Below, one piece after another: positions 1 to 8,412 of a stretch of 64,000 nt of DNA. Source of the DNA: Postechiella sp039985655 (lineage in GTDB: Bacteria; Bacteroidota; Bacteroidia; Flavobacteriales; Flavobacteriaceae); NCBI GenBank assembly GCA_039985655.1, contig JBDWSF010000002.1, forward strand, positions 62,001-126,000, written 5' to 3'. A model generated the notes under the pieces. The model saw only the letters and a list, made by a program, of their open reading frames with translations, was not told where the DNA came from and searched no databases. A program made the position numbers and the translations under genes. Position 1 is the first letter of the stretch, and every line of letters begins with the position of its first letter.

Positions 1-72
1 TTATTAAGACTCAAACCTTAATAATACAAATACAATAACTGATAAAAGAAAAAATTAAAACATTTGAAACAC

Positions 73-1479
73 ATGAAGAAGATTTTATCATTAGTACTGG
101 TTTCTGCCTTAGGAGGCGCATTAACCCTCGGAACATATAAACTATTTTTAGAAGAAAAAAAGACTGTAGTTGTTAATACTACTGAAGCAAAACCTGCTTT
201 TATACCAACTACAAATACAGGTAGTGTTTATAAAGCTTATGAAACTCCTGACCTGACAATAGCTGCTGAAAACACAGTAAATGCCGTGGTACACGTCAAA
301 AATGTAACGCTAAGCTCTGGACAAATGAGTTTTGAAGATTTATTTTCTGGAAGACGCCCACAACAACGTGCGCAAATGGGAACAGGTTCTGGTGTTATAA
401 TTACACCAGATGGTTATATCATTACCAACAATCATGTTATTGATAATTCTGAAGAGTTATCTGTAACCTTAAATAATAATAAAACGTATAAAGCTAAAGT
501 TATAGGAACAGACCCTAAAACAGACATTGCGTTATTAAAAATTGAAACTGACAAAGAATTACCTGCAATTGCCTTCGGGGATTCTGATGATGTAAAAATT
601 GGAGAGTGGGTATTAGCTGTTGGGAATCCTTTTAACTTAACATCTACAGTTACTGCTGGGATTATCAGTGCTAAAGCTCGTAATTTATCAGGCAGCAACA
701 CACAATCTTTTTTACAGACAGATGCCGCAGTAAACCCAGGGAATTCTGGTGGAGCTTTAGTAAATACTAATGGTGAATTGGTAGGCATAAACACTGCTAT
801 ATCCTCACAAACAGGATCTTATGTCGGATATTCTTTTGCTGTACCTAGTAATATTGCTAAGAAAGTGATTGAAGACATTATGGAATATGGCAATGTGCAA
901 AACGGTATACTTGGTATTCAAGGTGGCACATTAAATAGTAGTGCTGCCGAACAAATTGGAGTTGAAGATACACAAGGATTCTATATTGATAGTGTGGTTG
1001 AAGGTTCTGGAGCAGAAAAAGCAGGATTAGTAAAAGGTGATATTATTAAAGAAATTGATAACGTAAAAATCTCTAAGTTCTCAGATTTGAGTGGTCATTT
1101 AGGTGCGAAACGCCCTGGAGATCTTGTTAATATTATGTATTCTAGAAATGGAGATTTAAAAACAATCCCTGTAGAATTAATAAAAAATGAAACATTTATA
1201 CTTCCACTTATTGGTCAAGTTAAAAATGCGAAACCAAAAGAATTAGAGAAAAACAACACATCGCATGGTATTAAAATAGCAAAACTAAATGATAATTATG
1301 CCGAGTACTGGGGAAAAAACGGAGTAAAAGAAGGCACTATTATTACCGCTATTAACGATCAAAAAATAAATTCTGTTGATGATCTTCAAAATATAATGAA
1401 AAATCATTCGTCGAATAAATCATTAAGAATAGAATTAATTAACAAAAATGGCGAAAAAGAACGCTATAATTTCAGATAA
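73..1479 (+). CDS. htrA: HtrA/Do-family periplasmic serine protease
   Basis: Envelope quality-control protease that degrades or refolds misfolded proteins outside the cytoplasm. Counting from the ATG at 73, an N-terminal hydrophobic segment (about residues 4-22) exports or anchors it. A trypsin-like domain follows, with the catalytic triad visible as His121 (NNHVID), Asp151 (TDIALLK) and Ser225 (GNSGGAL). Two PDZ-like regions occupy about residues 270-370 and 385-468, the second being divergent. A TTG at 64 in the same frame could also start it, but the ATG gives a cleaner signal sequence and is usual in this phylum. Length of about 468 residues is normal for the Do family. It is a single-gene unit closed by a terminator at 1503. 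Confidence 0.93.
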   Translation: MKKILSLVLVSALGGALTLGTYKLFLEEKKTVVVNTTEAKPAFIPTTNTGSVYKAYETPDLTIAAENTVNAVVHVKNVTLSSGQMSFEDLFSGRRPQQRAQMGTGSGVIITPDGYIITNNHVIDNSEELSVTLNNNKTYKAKVIGTDPKTDIALLKIETDKELPAIAFGDSDDVKIGEWVLAVGNPFNLTSTVTAGIISAKARNLSGSNTQSFLQTDAAVNPGNSGGALVNTNGELVGINTAISSQTGSYVGYSFAVPSNIAKKVIEDIMEYGNVQNGILGIQGGTLNSSAAEQIGVEDTQGFYIDSVVEGSGAEKAGLVKGDIIKEIDNVKISKFSDLSGHLGAKRPGDLVNIMYSRNGDLKTIPVELIKNETFILPLIGQVKNAKPKELEKNNTSHGIKIAKLNDNYAEYWGKNGVKEGTIITAINDQKINSVDDLQNIMKNHSSNKSLRIELINKNGEKERYNFR

Positions 1480-1502
1480 AATCAGCCCATTTTTAGGATT
1501 AC

Positions 1503-1546
1503 AAATAAACCTCTTTAAGCAAAATTAAGGAGGTTTATTTTTTTTG
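1503..1546 (+). terminator. Intrinsic terminator after htrA
   Basis: An 11-bp inverted repeat, AAATAAACCTC with GAGGTTTATTT, is followed by a T run. It lies 24 bp after the htrA stop codon. Confidence 0.8.
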
Positions 1547-1619
1547 CTCAATAGCTTACGAAAACGTTTGAAATATAGTATTTTTGAAAAATAAACAACA
1601 CAACTAAACTATTTAAACT

Positions 1620-3068
1620 ATGGGTTTTAATAAAACTTATGAGAAAGAATTAGCCTTTCAAGCAGATCGTCGAAGAGCTACTGTAGAGTTCATCAAAATT
1701 ATAAGTGATCTTTGGTATGACAAGTCCATTGAACTTGTTCTTTTTAGAAATCAATTGATTGACAAAAACGTCAGTCAGATTCTAAATTTACACGAATATG
1801 CGGGTAAATTTGTTCAAAAACCCATTTCTATTTTTGATTCGGTAGAATTAGCTCAAGCTATAAAAGCATTAGATTTTCCACCTGCAAAATTAGACATTGG
1901 AAAATTGACTTACGAGTTTCATTTAGAAGATAATACACATCATAACGCCACCGCTTTTATAGCATCTAAATTAAGAGATGCAAATAAAAACGGTCATATA
2001 GAACCCAAAGATGTCATCCTTTATGGTTTTGGACGTATAGGTCGTTTAGTAGCCCGAGAATTGATGGCCAAAACGGGAAAAGGCAGTCAATTACGATTAA
2101 GAGCTATTGTAACTCGTGGGGAAATCACTGAGGAAATACTTGAAAAAAGAGCCTCATTATTACGTAACGACTCGGTACATGGCGATTTTTCGGGTACGGT
2201 CTCTATTAATCTTAAAAAGAGTGCGCTCATTATTAATGGCACAACAGTTAACATTATTTCGGCAAACGCTCCAGAAAATATCGATTATTCAAAATACGGC
2301 ATTAATAAAGCTTTAGTAATAGATAATACTGGTGCTTTTCGAGATAAAAAAGCACTAAGTAGACATTTAAAAGCTAAAAGTGTACACAAAGTTTTATTAA
2401 CGGCTCCAGGAAAAGAGATTCCTAATATTGTTTATGGTGTTAATCATAAAGACAGCAATCCCGATAAAATCAGTGTTTTTTCGGCGGCATCCTGTACAAC
2501 AAATGCCATTACACCTATTCTTAAAGCTATTGAAGATTCTTTTGGCGTAAAAAGCGGTCATTTAGAAACGATACATGCTTATACTAATGATCAGAATCTT
2601 GTTGACAATTTTCACGGTAAATATCGCCGTGGCAGAGCTGCAGGATTGAATATGGTCATTACAGAAACTGGAGCAGGTAAGGCTGTTTCTAAAGCTTTAC
2701 CAAGTTTAGAAGGTAAATTAACATCTAATGCCATTCGAGTTCCAGTTCCTAACGGATCTTTAGCCATTCTTAATTTGGAATTAGAAAAAGAAACATCACT
2801 TAACGGTATACATGCTATTATAAAAAAGTATGCCTTAGAAGGCGATTTGGTCGAACAAATAAAATACGAATTAAGCGACGAGCTTGTTTCTAGCGATATT
2901 GTGGGTTGTTCTGCACCGTCTATATACGACAGCAAAGCTACTATACTGCGCCCTGACAACAAGAATGTGGTACTATATATTTGGTATGATAACGAATACG
3001 GCTACAGCCATCAAGTTATACGATTAGCGAAATACATTGCGAAAGTTAGACGATATACCTATTATTAA
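1620..3068 (+). CDS. gap: Glyceraldehyde-3-phosphate dehydrogenase, long form
   Basis: Oxidises glyceraldehyde-3-phosphate to 1,3-bisphosphoglycerate, or the reverse in gluconeogenesis. At 482 residues it is about 140 longer than classical GAPDH because of an N-terminal extension (about residues 1-130) of unknown role. This long form is known in Bacteroidota. The Rossmann motif is YGFGRIGRLVA near residues 135-146, the active-site cysteine is Cys292 in SAASCTTNAIT, and the family motifs ETIHAYTNDQ and RRGRAAGLNM follow. The C-terminal WYDNEYGYSHQV segment is conserved. Cofactor preference cannot be read with certainty. A second, short GAPDH may exist elsewhere in the genome. Monocistronic, with a terminator after it. 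Confidence 0.93.
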   Translation: MGFNKTYEKELAFQADRRRATVEFIKIISDLWYDKSIELVLFRNQLIDKNVSQILNLHEYAGKFVQKPISIFDSVELAQAIKALDFPPAKLDIGKLTYEFHLEDNTHHNATAFIASKLRDANKNGHIEPKDVILYGFGRIGRLVARELMAKTGKGSQLRLRAIVTRGEITEEILEKRASLLRNDSVHGDFSGTVSINLKKSALIINGTTVNIISANAPENIDYSKYGINKALVIDNTGAFRDKKALSRHLKAKSVHKVLLTAPGKEIPNIVYGVNHKDSNPDKISVFSAASCTTNAITPILKAIEDSFGVKSGHLETIHAYTNDQNLVDNFHGKYRRGRAAGLNMVITETGAGKAVSKALPSLEGKLTSNAIRVPVPNGSLAILNLELEKETSLNGIHAIIKKYALEGDLVEQIKYELSDELVSSDIVGCSAPSIYDSKATILRPDNKNVVLYIWYDNEYGYSHQVIRLAKYIAKVRRYTYY

Positions 3069-3122
3069 TGGTTTATAATTTTAAGGTAACATCTAAAGTA
3101 ATAAAACATTCGTATATAATTT

Positions 3123-3148
3123 AGCCTCATTTTTTTGAGGCTTTTTAT
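3123..3148 (+). terminator. Intrinsic terminator after gap
   Basis: Hairpin AGCCTCA / TGAGGCT with a T-rich loop and a five-T tail, about 55 bp after the gap stop codon. Confidence 0.8.
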
Positions 3149-3221
3149 TAATTAGTCTTATTACTAAACAATATTTTATAAATTCGTAGCACCAAAACAA
3201 CCAATTTTAAAAATAACCCAA

Positions 3222-3851
3222 ATGAATTCTATTAAATATACTACTACCTTAATTGTTATTTTCCTATTCTCGTTTTCATCTTTTGCACAAACAGTACCTA
3301 AAGAAAAAACCGAAACACTTTCGCTAAATAGCGGAACCATAGATAGTCAGTTCGAATTTATTTTTAAAAAATCGGGAAACTTTAAAGGCACCAATGGAGC
3401 GGCTTACGAAGCTGTAAAACAATCGTGGTTATACACTTTAAAAGCACATACTTTAGATTCTTTAAAAACAGTTCATAAAAATTTAAACGATACAAAGGCT
3501 ATTGTTAAGTCTCAAGCTAAAGAGATTACCGATTTAAAATTAAATCTTTCAAATACGCAGAGCAGTTTAGATCAAACAAATGACGAAAAAAACAACATGG
3601 CTTTGTTTGGCATGCAGATGAGTAAAATAAATTACAATATGCTTATGTGGAGCATTATTGGCAGTTTACTAGCATTACTTATTTTATTTATTTATAAATT
3701 TAAAAACAGTAATTCTACAACTAAAGATGCTAAACATGCACTCTCAGAAATAGAAGAAGAGTTTGATGAGCATAGAAAAACAGCTTTAGAACGCGAACAA
3801 AAAGTGAGACGTCAATTACAAGATGAAATAAATAAACAAAAAGGCGTATAA
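3222..3851 (+). CDS. Membrane-anchored coiled-coil protein of unknown function
   Basis: Function not recognised. The 209-residue protein has a signal peptide ending near FAQ (residues 1-23), an exported segment, a predicted coiled coil (about residues 78-125), one transmembrane helix (about 141-160, SIIGSLLALLILFIYKF), and a charged, probably cytoplasmic tail rich in Glu, Arg and Lys that may form a second coiled coil. Similar flavobacterial proteins are, as I recall, sometimes labelled tRNA (guanine-N1)-methyltransferase. Nothing here supports that: there is no SAM-binding knot motif and the protein is exported. It stands alone between gap and an IS relic. Confidence 0.75.
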   Translation: MNSIKYTTTLIVIFLFSFSSFAQTVPKEKTETLSLNSGTIDSQFEFIFKKSGNFKGTNGAAYEAVKQSWLYTLKAHTLDSLKTVHKNLNDTKAIVKSQAKEITDLKLNLSNTQSSLDQTNDEKNNMALFGMQMSKINYNMLMWSIIGSLLALLILFIYKFKNSNSTTKDAKHALSEIEEEFDEHRKTALEREQKVRRQLQDEINKQKGV

Positions 3852-3873
3852 CTGCAATCCTTTTTTATAATTT

Positions 3874-3893
3874 AAAAAGGCTGTTTAAAAAGT
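3874..3893. repeat. Left arm of a fold-back repeat (CTGTTTAAAAAG)
   Basis: The core CTGTTTAAAAAG at 3881-3892 reappears inverted as CTTTTTAAACAG at 4968-4979, on the other side of the IS110 relic. It resembles the terminal repeats of the fold-back element at 17247-17391 and the half-copy at 21981. Confidence 0.5.
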
Positions 3894-3929
3894 AAGTCAT
3901 ATTTGTCTAACTGAGCGCAGTCGAAGTTT

Positions 3930-4966
3930 TAATGTTTTGGAAACAAATGCATTTCAGCTGCTCTACCATTGACGTTGTTTCATAGCTCTGCTAGTAATTG
4001 CATCCAATTATAATCTGTGATACTAGGTAATACGGTAACATCTTTTTCTTGTAATATCTCCAACAAATGCCTTCACATATTCTCTATATTTGGTTTGTGG
4101 TGTCGAATAGGTTTTCTAACTTTATTGTTTTTTGGTTGCCTAAATTCATCCTTATGCATCTCTTCTTTAAAACCTGCTCTAGTTTAATATCACAATTTGC
4201 AATCTGTTGTTGATAAAAACCGTAGCCATTTACAGCTTGTTCTAAGCTGAACAAACTAGATTCATTATAATGCTCCTTTAAGGATTTTATAACCCATTCT
4301 TTTTTTGTTTTAAGTATTCTTGAATCGCATAGCGAAGCTAGTTTCTCTGCACTTCTTTCTCCTGATAGTATGTCGTACAATACGCATACCACTTGCTCCG
4401 TGGATTTGACTAATAACTTCCTTTAAACGAATATTCATTAAAATCAATGCCTTTTGTATATGGTTAATGTGCATAGCACTACTTCTAATATGGTCTTCTC
4501 GTAAGCGCTGATAAGTACGCAGTTCTTGTACCAAACTATCTGGTATAAAACATTTGCTCAACAAACCATAACTGTGCAATTGTTGTATCCATTGGCTATC
4601 TTTCAGATCGGTCTTCCTATCTGGAACTTGCTTGGTACTCCTGCCATCGACTAACCAAACATCAAAATTGTGAGATTCCAATATATCGTAGAGTATCACC
4701 CAATATACTCCCGTAGCCTCTCCATGGCAACGATTTCTATATTATGACTTTTAAATAGTGTGGACAGCAGCTCTAAATCTTCAGTAAAAGTATCAAAGCT
4801 TTTTACGGGCTGGTTTTCAATACTCACGAAAAGCTTTTTTACTCCGACATCGATCCCTGCTGAATGTAATCTGATTTTTTTCATGATTAATGAGTTAAAC
4901 CAAATTGCTTTCAAAAAAGAAATTACGCTTGAAAGGCTACCATACGGACATCAAAGTTAAAAACCT
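3930..4966 (-). mobile_element. Decayed IS110-family insertion sequence, copy 1
   Basis: Relic of an IS110/IS1111-type element, which uses a DEDD transposase and usually lacks true terminal inverted repeats. Boundaries are approximate and come from comparison with the copy at about 22160-22965, which has the same sequence upstream of its ATG and the same end (around AACAACGTCAATGG). About 425 bp of the 3' coding region present in the other copy is missing here, with the junction near 3991-4000. The element sits between the arms of a CTGTTTAAAAAG inverted repeat, so it may have inserted into an older repeat. Confidence 0.75.
4000..4884 (-). pseudogene. IS110-family transposase, frameshifted and 3'-deleted
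   Basis: Reading from the ATG at 4884, the N-terminal DEDD nuclease start is clear: MKKIRLHSAGIDVGVKK, with the first acidic residue in GIDVG. A frameshift near 4696 breaks the ORF after VAMERLREYIG. The next frame carries DVWLVDGRSTKQVPDRKTD and SQWIQQLHSYGLL, typical of IS110. A second frameshift near 4330-4390 moves to a third frame with GYGFYQQQIANCDIKLEQVL and then stops. The C-terminal transposase_20 region with the catalytic serine is deleted. It cannot encode an active transposase. Confidence 0.85.
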
Positions 4967-4989
4967 GCTTTTTAAACAGACGCTGTTCT

Positions 4990-6153
4990 TTATTTTGATG
5001 CAAACATTTTAACATCTGCTTCGTTAACCTCTTTTTCACCTAGAATAATTAGGCGTTCTATGACATTACGGAGTTCTCTAATATTACCTGTCCAATCGTA
5101 ATCTTGCAACAAACTTAAAGCTTTATCTGAAAAACTTTTTTGGACTGTACCTTGTTCGTCTGCTATTTTCTTAGTAAAATGCTTCACCAACATAGGTATA
5201 TCTTCGCGTCTATCATTTAACGCTGGTACTTTTATCAAAATTACAGCAAGTCTATGGTATAAATCTTCACGAAATCTACCTTCTGCTATTTCCTTTTTTA
5301 GATCTTTATTTGTAGCGGCTACCACACGAACATTCACTTTAATATCCCTATCGCTACCAACACGCTGAATTCGACTTTCTTGCAATGCACGAAGTACTTT
5401 CGCTTGTGCCGATAAACTCATATCGCCTATTTCATCTAGAAAAATAGTTCCGCCATTAGCGGCTTCAAATTTACCTGCTCTATCTTTATTTGCGCTTGTA
5501 AAAGCACCTTTTACATGACCAAACAATTCACTTTCAATTAACTCGCTAGGTATCGCTGCGCAGTTTACTTCTATCATAGGCGCTTTTACACGATCACTCT
5601 TTTCGTGTAACCAATGTGCTACCAATTCTTTTCCTGTGCCATTTGGCCCAGTAATTAAAACCCTAGCATCTGTCGGCGCTACCTTATCTATAATGCCTTT
5701 AATTTGAGAGATAGAATCGCTCTCTCCTATCATTTCATACTTTTTACTGACTTTCTTTTTAAGAATTTTATTTTCTATAACCAGCTCTTTTCTATCTAAA
5801 GCATTTCGAACGGTATTTAAAAGTCGATTTAAATCTGGTGGTTTAGATATATAATCGAAAGCTCCTAAACGCATCGTGTTTACTGCGGTGTCTAGATCGC
5901 CATGACCAGAAATCATTACAATTGGCGTTTCTGGTTTTATTTTCCTAGTAGCTTCTAACACCTCAACACCATCCATTTTCGGCATTTTAATATCGCACAA
6001 TACTAAATCGTAATCTTCCTTTTTAATTTTATCCATTCCAGTTAAACCATCCTCCGCTTCTTCTACTTGGTAAGTATCATTTTCTTCAGATAAAATCTTA
6101 ACCAACACGCGACGAATCGCTGCTTCATCTTCAATTATTAATATTTTCGGCAT
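4990..6153 (-). CDS. NtrC-type response regulator without DNA-binding domain
   Basis: Two-component response regulator of the sigma-54 activator class. The receiver domain is at residues 1-120 with acidic pocket Glu8/Asp9 and phospho-acceptor Asp54 (LCDIKMPKMDG). The AAA+ domain runs from about residue 140 to the end, with Walker A GPNGTGKE (169-176), the sigma-54-contact loop GAFTSA (216-221) and Walker B TIFLDEIGD. The loop differs from consensus GAFTGA by Gly to Ser, and the protein ends at residue 387 without the Fis-type helix-turn-helix. It could therefore act from solution or through protein contacts. No kinase gene is adjacent. It follows the MscS gene by 4 bp, so the two are probably co-transcribed. 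Confidence 0.9.
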   Translation of the reverse strand: MPKILIIEDEAAIRRVLVKILSEENDTYQVEEAEDGLTGMDKIKKEDYDLVLCDIKMPKMDGVEVLEATRKIKPETPIVMISGHGDLDTAVNTMRLGAFDYISKPPDLNRLLNTVRNALDRKELVIENKILKKKVSKKYEMIGESDSISQIKGIIDKVAPTDARVLITGPNGTGKELVAHWLHEKSDRVKAPMIEVNCAAIPSELIESELFGHVKGAFTSANKDRAGKFEAANGGTIFLDEIGDMSLSAQAKVLRALQESRIQRVGSDRDIKVNVRVVAATNKDLKKEIAEGRFREDLYHRLAVILIKVPALNDRREDIPMLVKHFTKKIADEQGTVQKSFSDKALSLLQDYDWTGNIRELRNVIERLIILGEKEVNEADVKMFASK

Positions 6154-6157
6154 ATTC

Positions 6158-6985
6158 TTATTTATTTATAATATGTATATCTCTTTGTGGAAAAGGGATT
6201 TGAATATTATTTTCGTTAAAAACTTTATGTATTCTGTAACGTAAATCACTTTTAATAACCAATACGTTAAAACTATCACTAATATAAAAATGCAATTTAA
6301 ACTTTAGTGCGCTATCTCCAAAATCTTCAAAAAACACGGTAGGCCTCGGATCGTTTAAAATAGCATCTTCTTGCATTGCAATTCCCAACAGTAATGCTTT
6401 AACTAAATCAACATCTGTACCATAAGCTACACCAACATCAACAAACTCTCTAGTCACTTCGTTATTCTGCGTCCAATTATACAAAATTTCACTTAAAAAT
6501 TTATGATTGGGTATCACAAGCATCTTATCATCATTAGTAATCGCTTTGGTTGTTCTAAGTCCAACCTCTGTAATTTTACCTACTTTTTTATCTATTTCAA
6601 TAATATCATTAACGGTTACTGTTCTATCAACCAGAATAAAAACCCCAGAAATAATATCTTGAAAGAGTTTTTGCATCCCTAAACCAATACCAACAAATAA
6701 AGCTGTAGAGGCTGCTAAAAGGGCTGTTATTTTAACTCCGGAAGCATCTAATGCGCCTACAATAACTATCGAAAAAATAATGTACTTAATAAAGGTAAAC
6801 ACCGTTTTAAATCGATATTTATCTTCTTCATGAAGTTTTCTAGTTGCTAAACCTCTAACTAGTCGGAGTACAATATGCGTAATTAACAAAACGCCTATTA
6901 ATATCGCTATAGTGCCTACAGTAATTCTAATATCTTTATCATTACTATAAAGCACTTGATCAAAAAAATCTTGAAATGTCTCCAT
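6158..6985 (-). CDS. MscS-family mechanosensitive ion channel
   Basis: Small-conductance mechanosensitive channel or related membrane protein that relieves turgor on osmotic downshock. It has 275 residues with three hydrophobic helices in the first 120. The pore-lining TM3 is Ala/Gly-rich (AASTALFVGIGLGMQKL), followed by the beta domain (DIIEIDKKVGKITEVGLRTTKA) and a C-terminal alpha/beta domain. Length is close to that of E. coli MscS. Gaps of only 4 bp separate it from both the NtrC-like regulator downstream and the ABC permease upstream, so the four minus-strand genes may form one transcription unit. Confidence 0.92.
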   Translation of the reverse strand: METFQDFFDQVLYSNDKDIRITVGTIAILIGVLLITHIVLRLVRGLATRKLHEEDKYRFKTVFTFIKYIIFSIVIVGALDASGVKITALLAASTALFVGIGLGMQKLFQDIISGVFILVDRTVTVNDIIEIDKKVGKITEVGLRTTKAITNDDKMLVIPNHKFLSEILYNWTQNNEVTREFVDVGVAYGTDVDLVKALLLGIAMQEDAILNDPRPTVFFEDFGDSALKFKLHFYISDSFNVLVIKSDLRYRIHKVFNENNIQIPFPQRDIHIINK

Positions 6986-6989
6986 TATA

Positions 6990-8303
6990 TTAATACTTTA
7001 TCCATTTAATAATTTCCTTAAAACTAGCCTTTTTACCATACATTAAAATACCTACTCTATAAATTTTTGCAGCAAACCAAACGGTTCCTATAAATGTACC
7101 AATTAATATTAATAAAGATACTAATTGTTGCCAAAGTGGAACTCCGAACGGGATACGCATTAACATAACAATAGGCGATGTGAATGGAATAAAAGAAAAC
7201 ACTGTAGAAACCGTACCGTGCGGATCTTCTATAACCGTAAAAACACCAACATAGAATGCAAGCATTAAAGGCAGTATTACGACAGGCATAAATTGCTGTG
7301 TATCAGTTTCGTTATCTACGGCAGCGCCTATAGCAGCATATACTGAACTATACAATAAATAGCCTGCTATAAAGAATAATAAAAAAGCGAAAATAAGATT
7401 TATTAGAGGCAGACTTTTAACGGCCCATATGATATTCTGAATTTCAAAATCACCACTAGAGTCCGCCATACCTTGTTCTAATAATTGCTGTTGTGGTGCT
7501 TCCATTTGAGACATATCAAAGCCAAAAATAAACGGAACGATAAATAACAACACACTTAAAAGAATAGACCAAATTGTAAATTGAGTAACACCAGCTAAAG
7601 ATGTTCCGATAATTTTACCCAACATTAACTGTATTGGCTTTACGGATGATATAATGACTTCTATAATACGGCTTGTTTTTTCTTCGATAACACTTCGCAT
7701 GATCATATTACCATAAATAACAATAAACATTAATAGCAAATAGCCCATTAATACACCGAATGCTAAATTGACATAGCCTTCCATTTCTGAGGTTTTTTCG
7801 CCTTCAAAATTTTCTTGAAGAATAGTAACTTCTATTTCAGAACCTTTTAGTTTCTCGATATCAATACCACTATTTATTCTGTTTCTGTTTGTAAGCTCGG
7901 CTTGAATTTTATTTTTTAAATCTGAAATAACATTTACTGATGGCGATGATTCAGAATAAAACCTAATATGCTTAGATACAGCATGTATATCGGTGGCTTT
8001 TTCTATATGCAATAGCCCATAACTTTCGGCTTCAACAACCAAAACTTGTGCTTCTTCCAAAGTCATATTTTGCAATTTATGATAGGTTATATTATCTGTG
8101 TTTTCAAACACATCTAATAACATTCCCGAATCATCTAAAACAGAAATAGTTCTAACTTCATCGTTATTCATTTGCGACAGATACGCCACAACACACATAA
8201 GTGCAATCATTATAATCGGACTTAAAAAAGTCATAATAATGAACGACTTATTTCTAACTTTCGTTAAATATTCGCGTTTTATTATAAGTGGTAAATGATT
8301 CAT
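6990..8303 (-). CDS. ABC-2 type transporter permease (NatB-like)
   Basis: Membrane subunit of an ABC exporter, 437 residues. One transmembrane helix near the N-terminus (about 22-44) is followed by a large extracytoplasmic domain (about 45-180) and then five or six helices towards the C-terminus. This is the ABC-2/NatB architecture. The motif EEKTSRIIEVIISSVKP before a transmembrane segment is characteristic of the family. Substrate is unknown; NatAB-type systems export Na+ or act in drug or peptide efflux. The matching ATPase gene lies immediately upstream in the same orientation, 109 bp away. Confidence 0.9.
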   Translation of the reverse strand: MNHLPLIIKREYLTKVRNKSFIIMTFLSPIIMIALMCVVAYLSQMNNDEVRTISVLDDSGMLLDVFENTDNITYHKLQNMTLEEAQVLVVEAESYGLLHIEKATDIHAVSKHIRFYSESSPSVNVISDLKNKIQAELTNRNRINSGIDIEKLKGSEIEVTILQENFEGEKTSEMEGYVNLAFGVLMGYLLLMFIVIYGNMIMRSVIEEKTSRIIEVIISSVKPIQLMLGKIIGTSLAGVTQFTIWSILLSVLLFIVPFIFGFDMSQMEAPQQQLLEQGMADSSGDFEIQNIIWAVKSLPLINLIFAFLLFFIAGYLLYSSVYAAIGAAVDNETDTQQFMPVVILPLMLAFYVGVFTVIEDPHGTVSTVFSFIPFTSPIVMLMRIPFGVPLWQQLVSLLILIGTFIGTVWFAAKIYRVGILMYGKKASFKEIIKWIKY

Positions 8304-8340
8304 AAAATAAATAATTTTTAATTCTAAAATTCTGTATTTT

Positions 8341-8367
8341 AGATTCCCGCCTTCTCGGGAATGACAA
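8341..8367. repeat. Short dispersed hairpin (GATTCCCG...CGGGAATGACA)
   Basis: GATTCCCGCCTTCTCGGGAA is a small imperfect hairpin followed by TGACA. A sequence of the same design (GATTCC, short loop, GGAATGACAGCTTC) lies at 42702-42730. Repeats of this kind are common between flavobacterial genes. Here it separates the permease gene from its ATPase gene. Confidence 0.55.
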
Positions 8368-8412
8368 TTTCAACGGTAACTCGGAGACAAAATCTCAGAG
8401 AATTCTTTTCAA

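Noticed and set aside
64..72. TTG start for htrA three codons before the ATG
   Set aside because: The ATG at 73 gives a standard signal sequence, and TTG starts are rare in this phylum.
432..794. 120-codon ORF on the minus strand inside htrA
   Set aside because: Antisense shadow of a clear protease gene, with no recognisable domain.
2612..2962. 116-codon ORF on the minus strand inside gap
   Set aside because: Antisense shadow of the conserved GAPDH catalytic region.
3222..3851. Annotation as tRNA (guanine-N1)-methyltransferase
   Set aside because: The protein has a signal peptide, a transmembrane helix and coiled coils, and no SAM-binding knot; that label would be a copying error.
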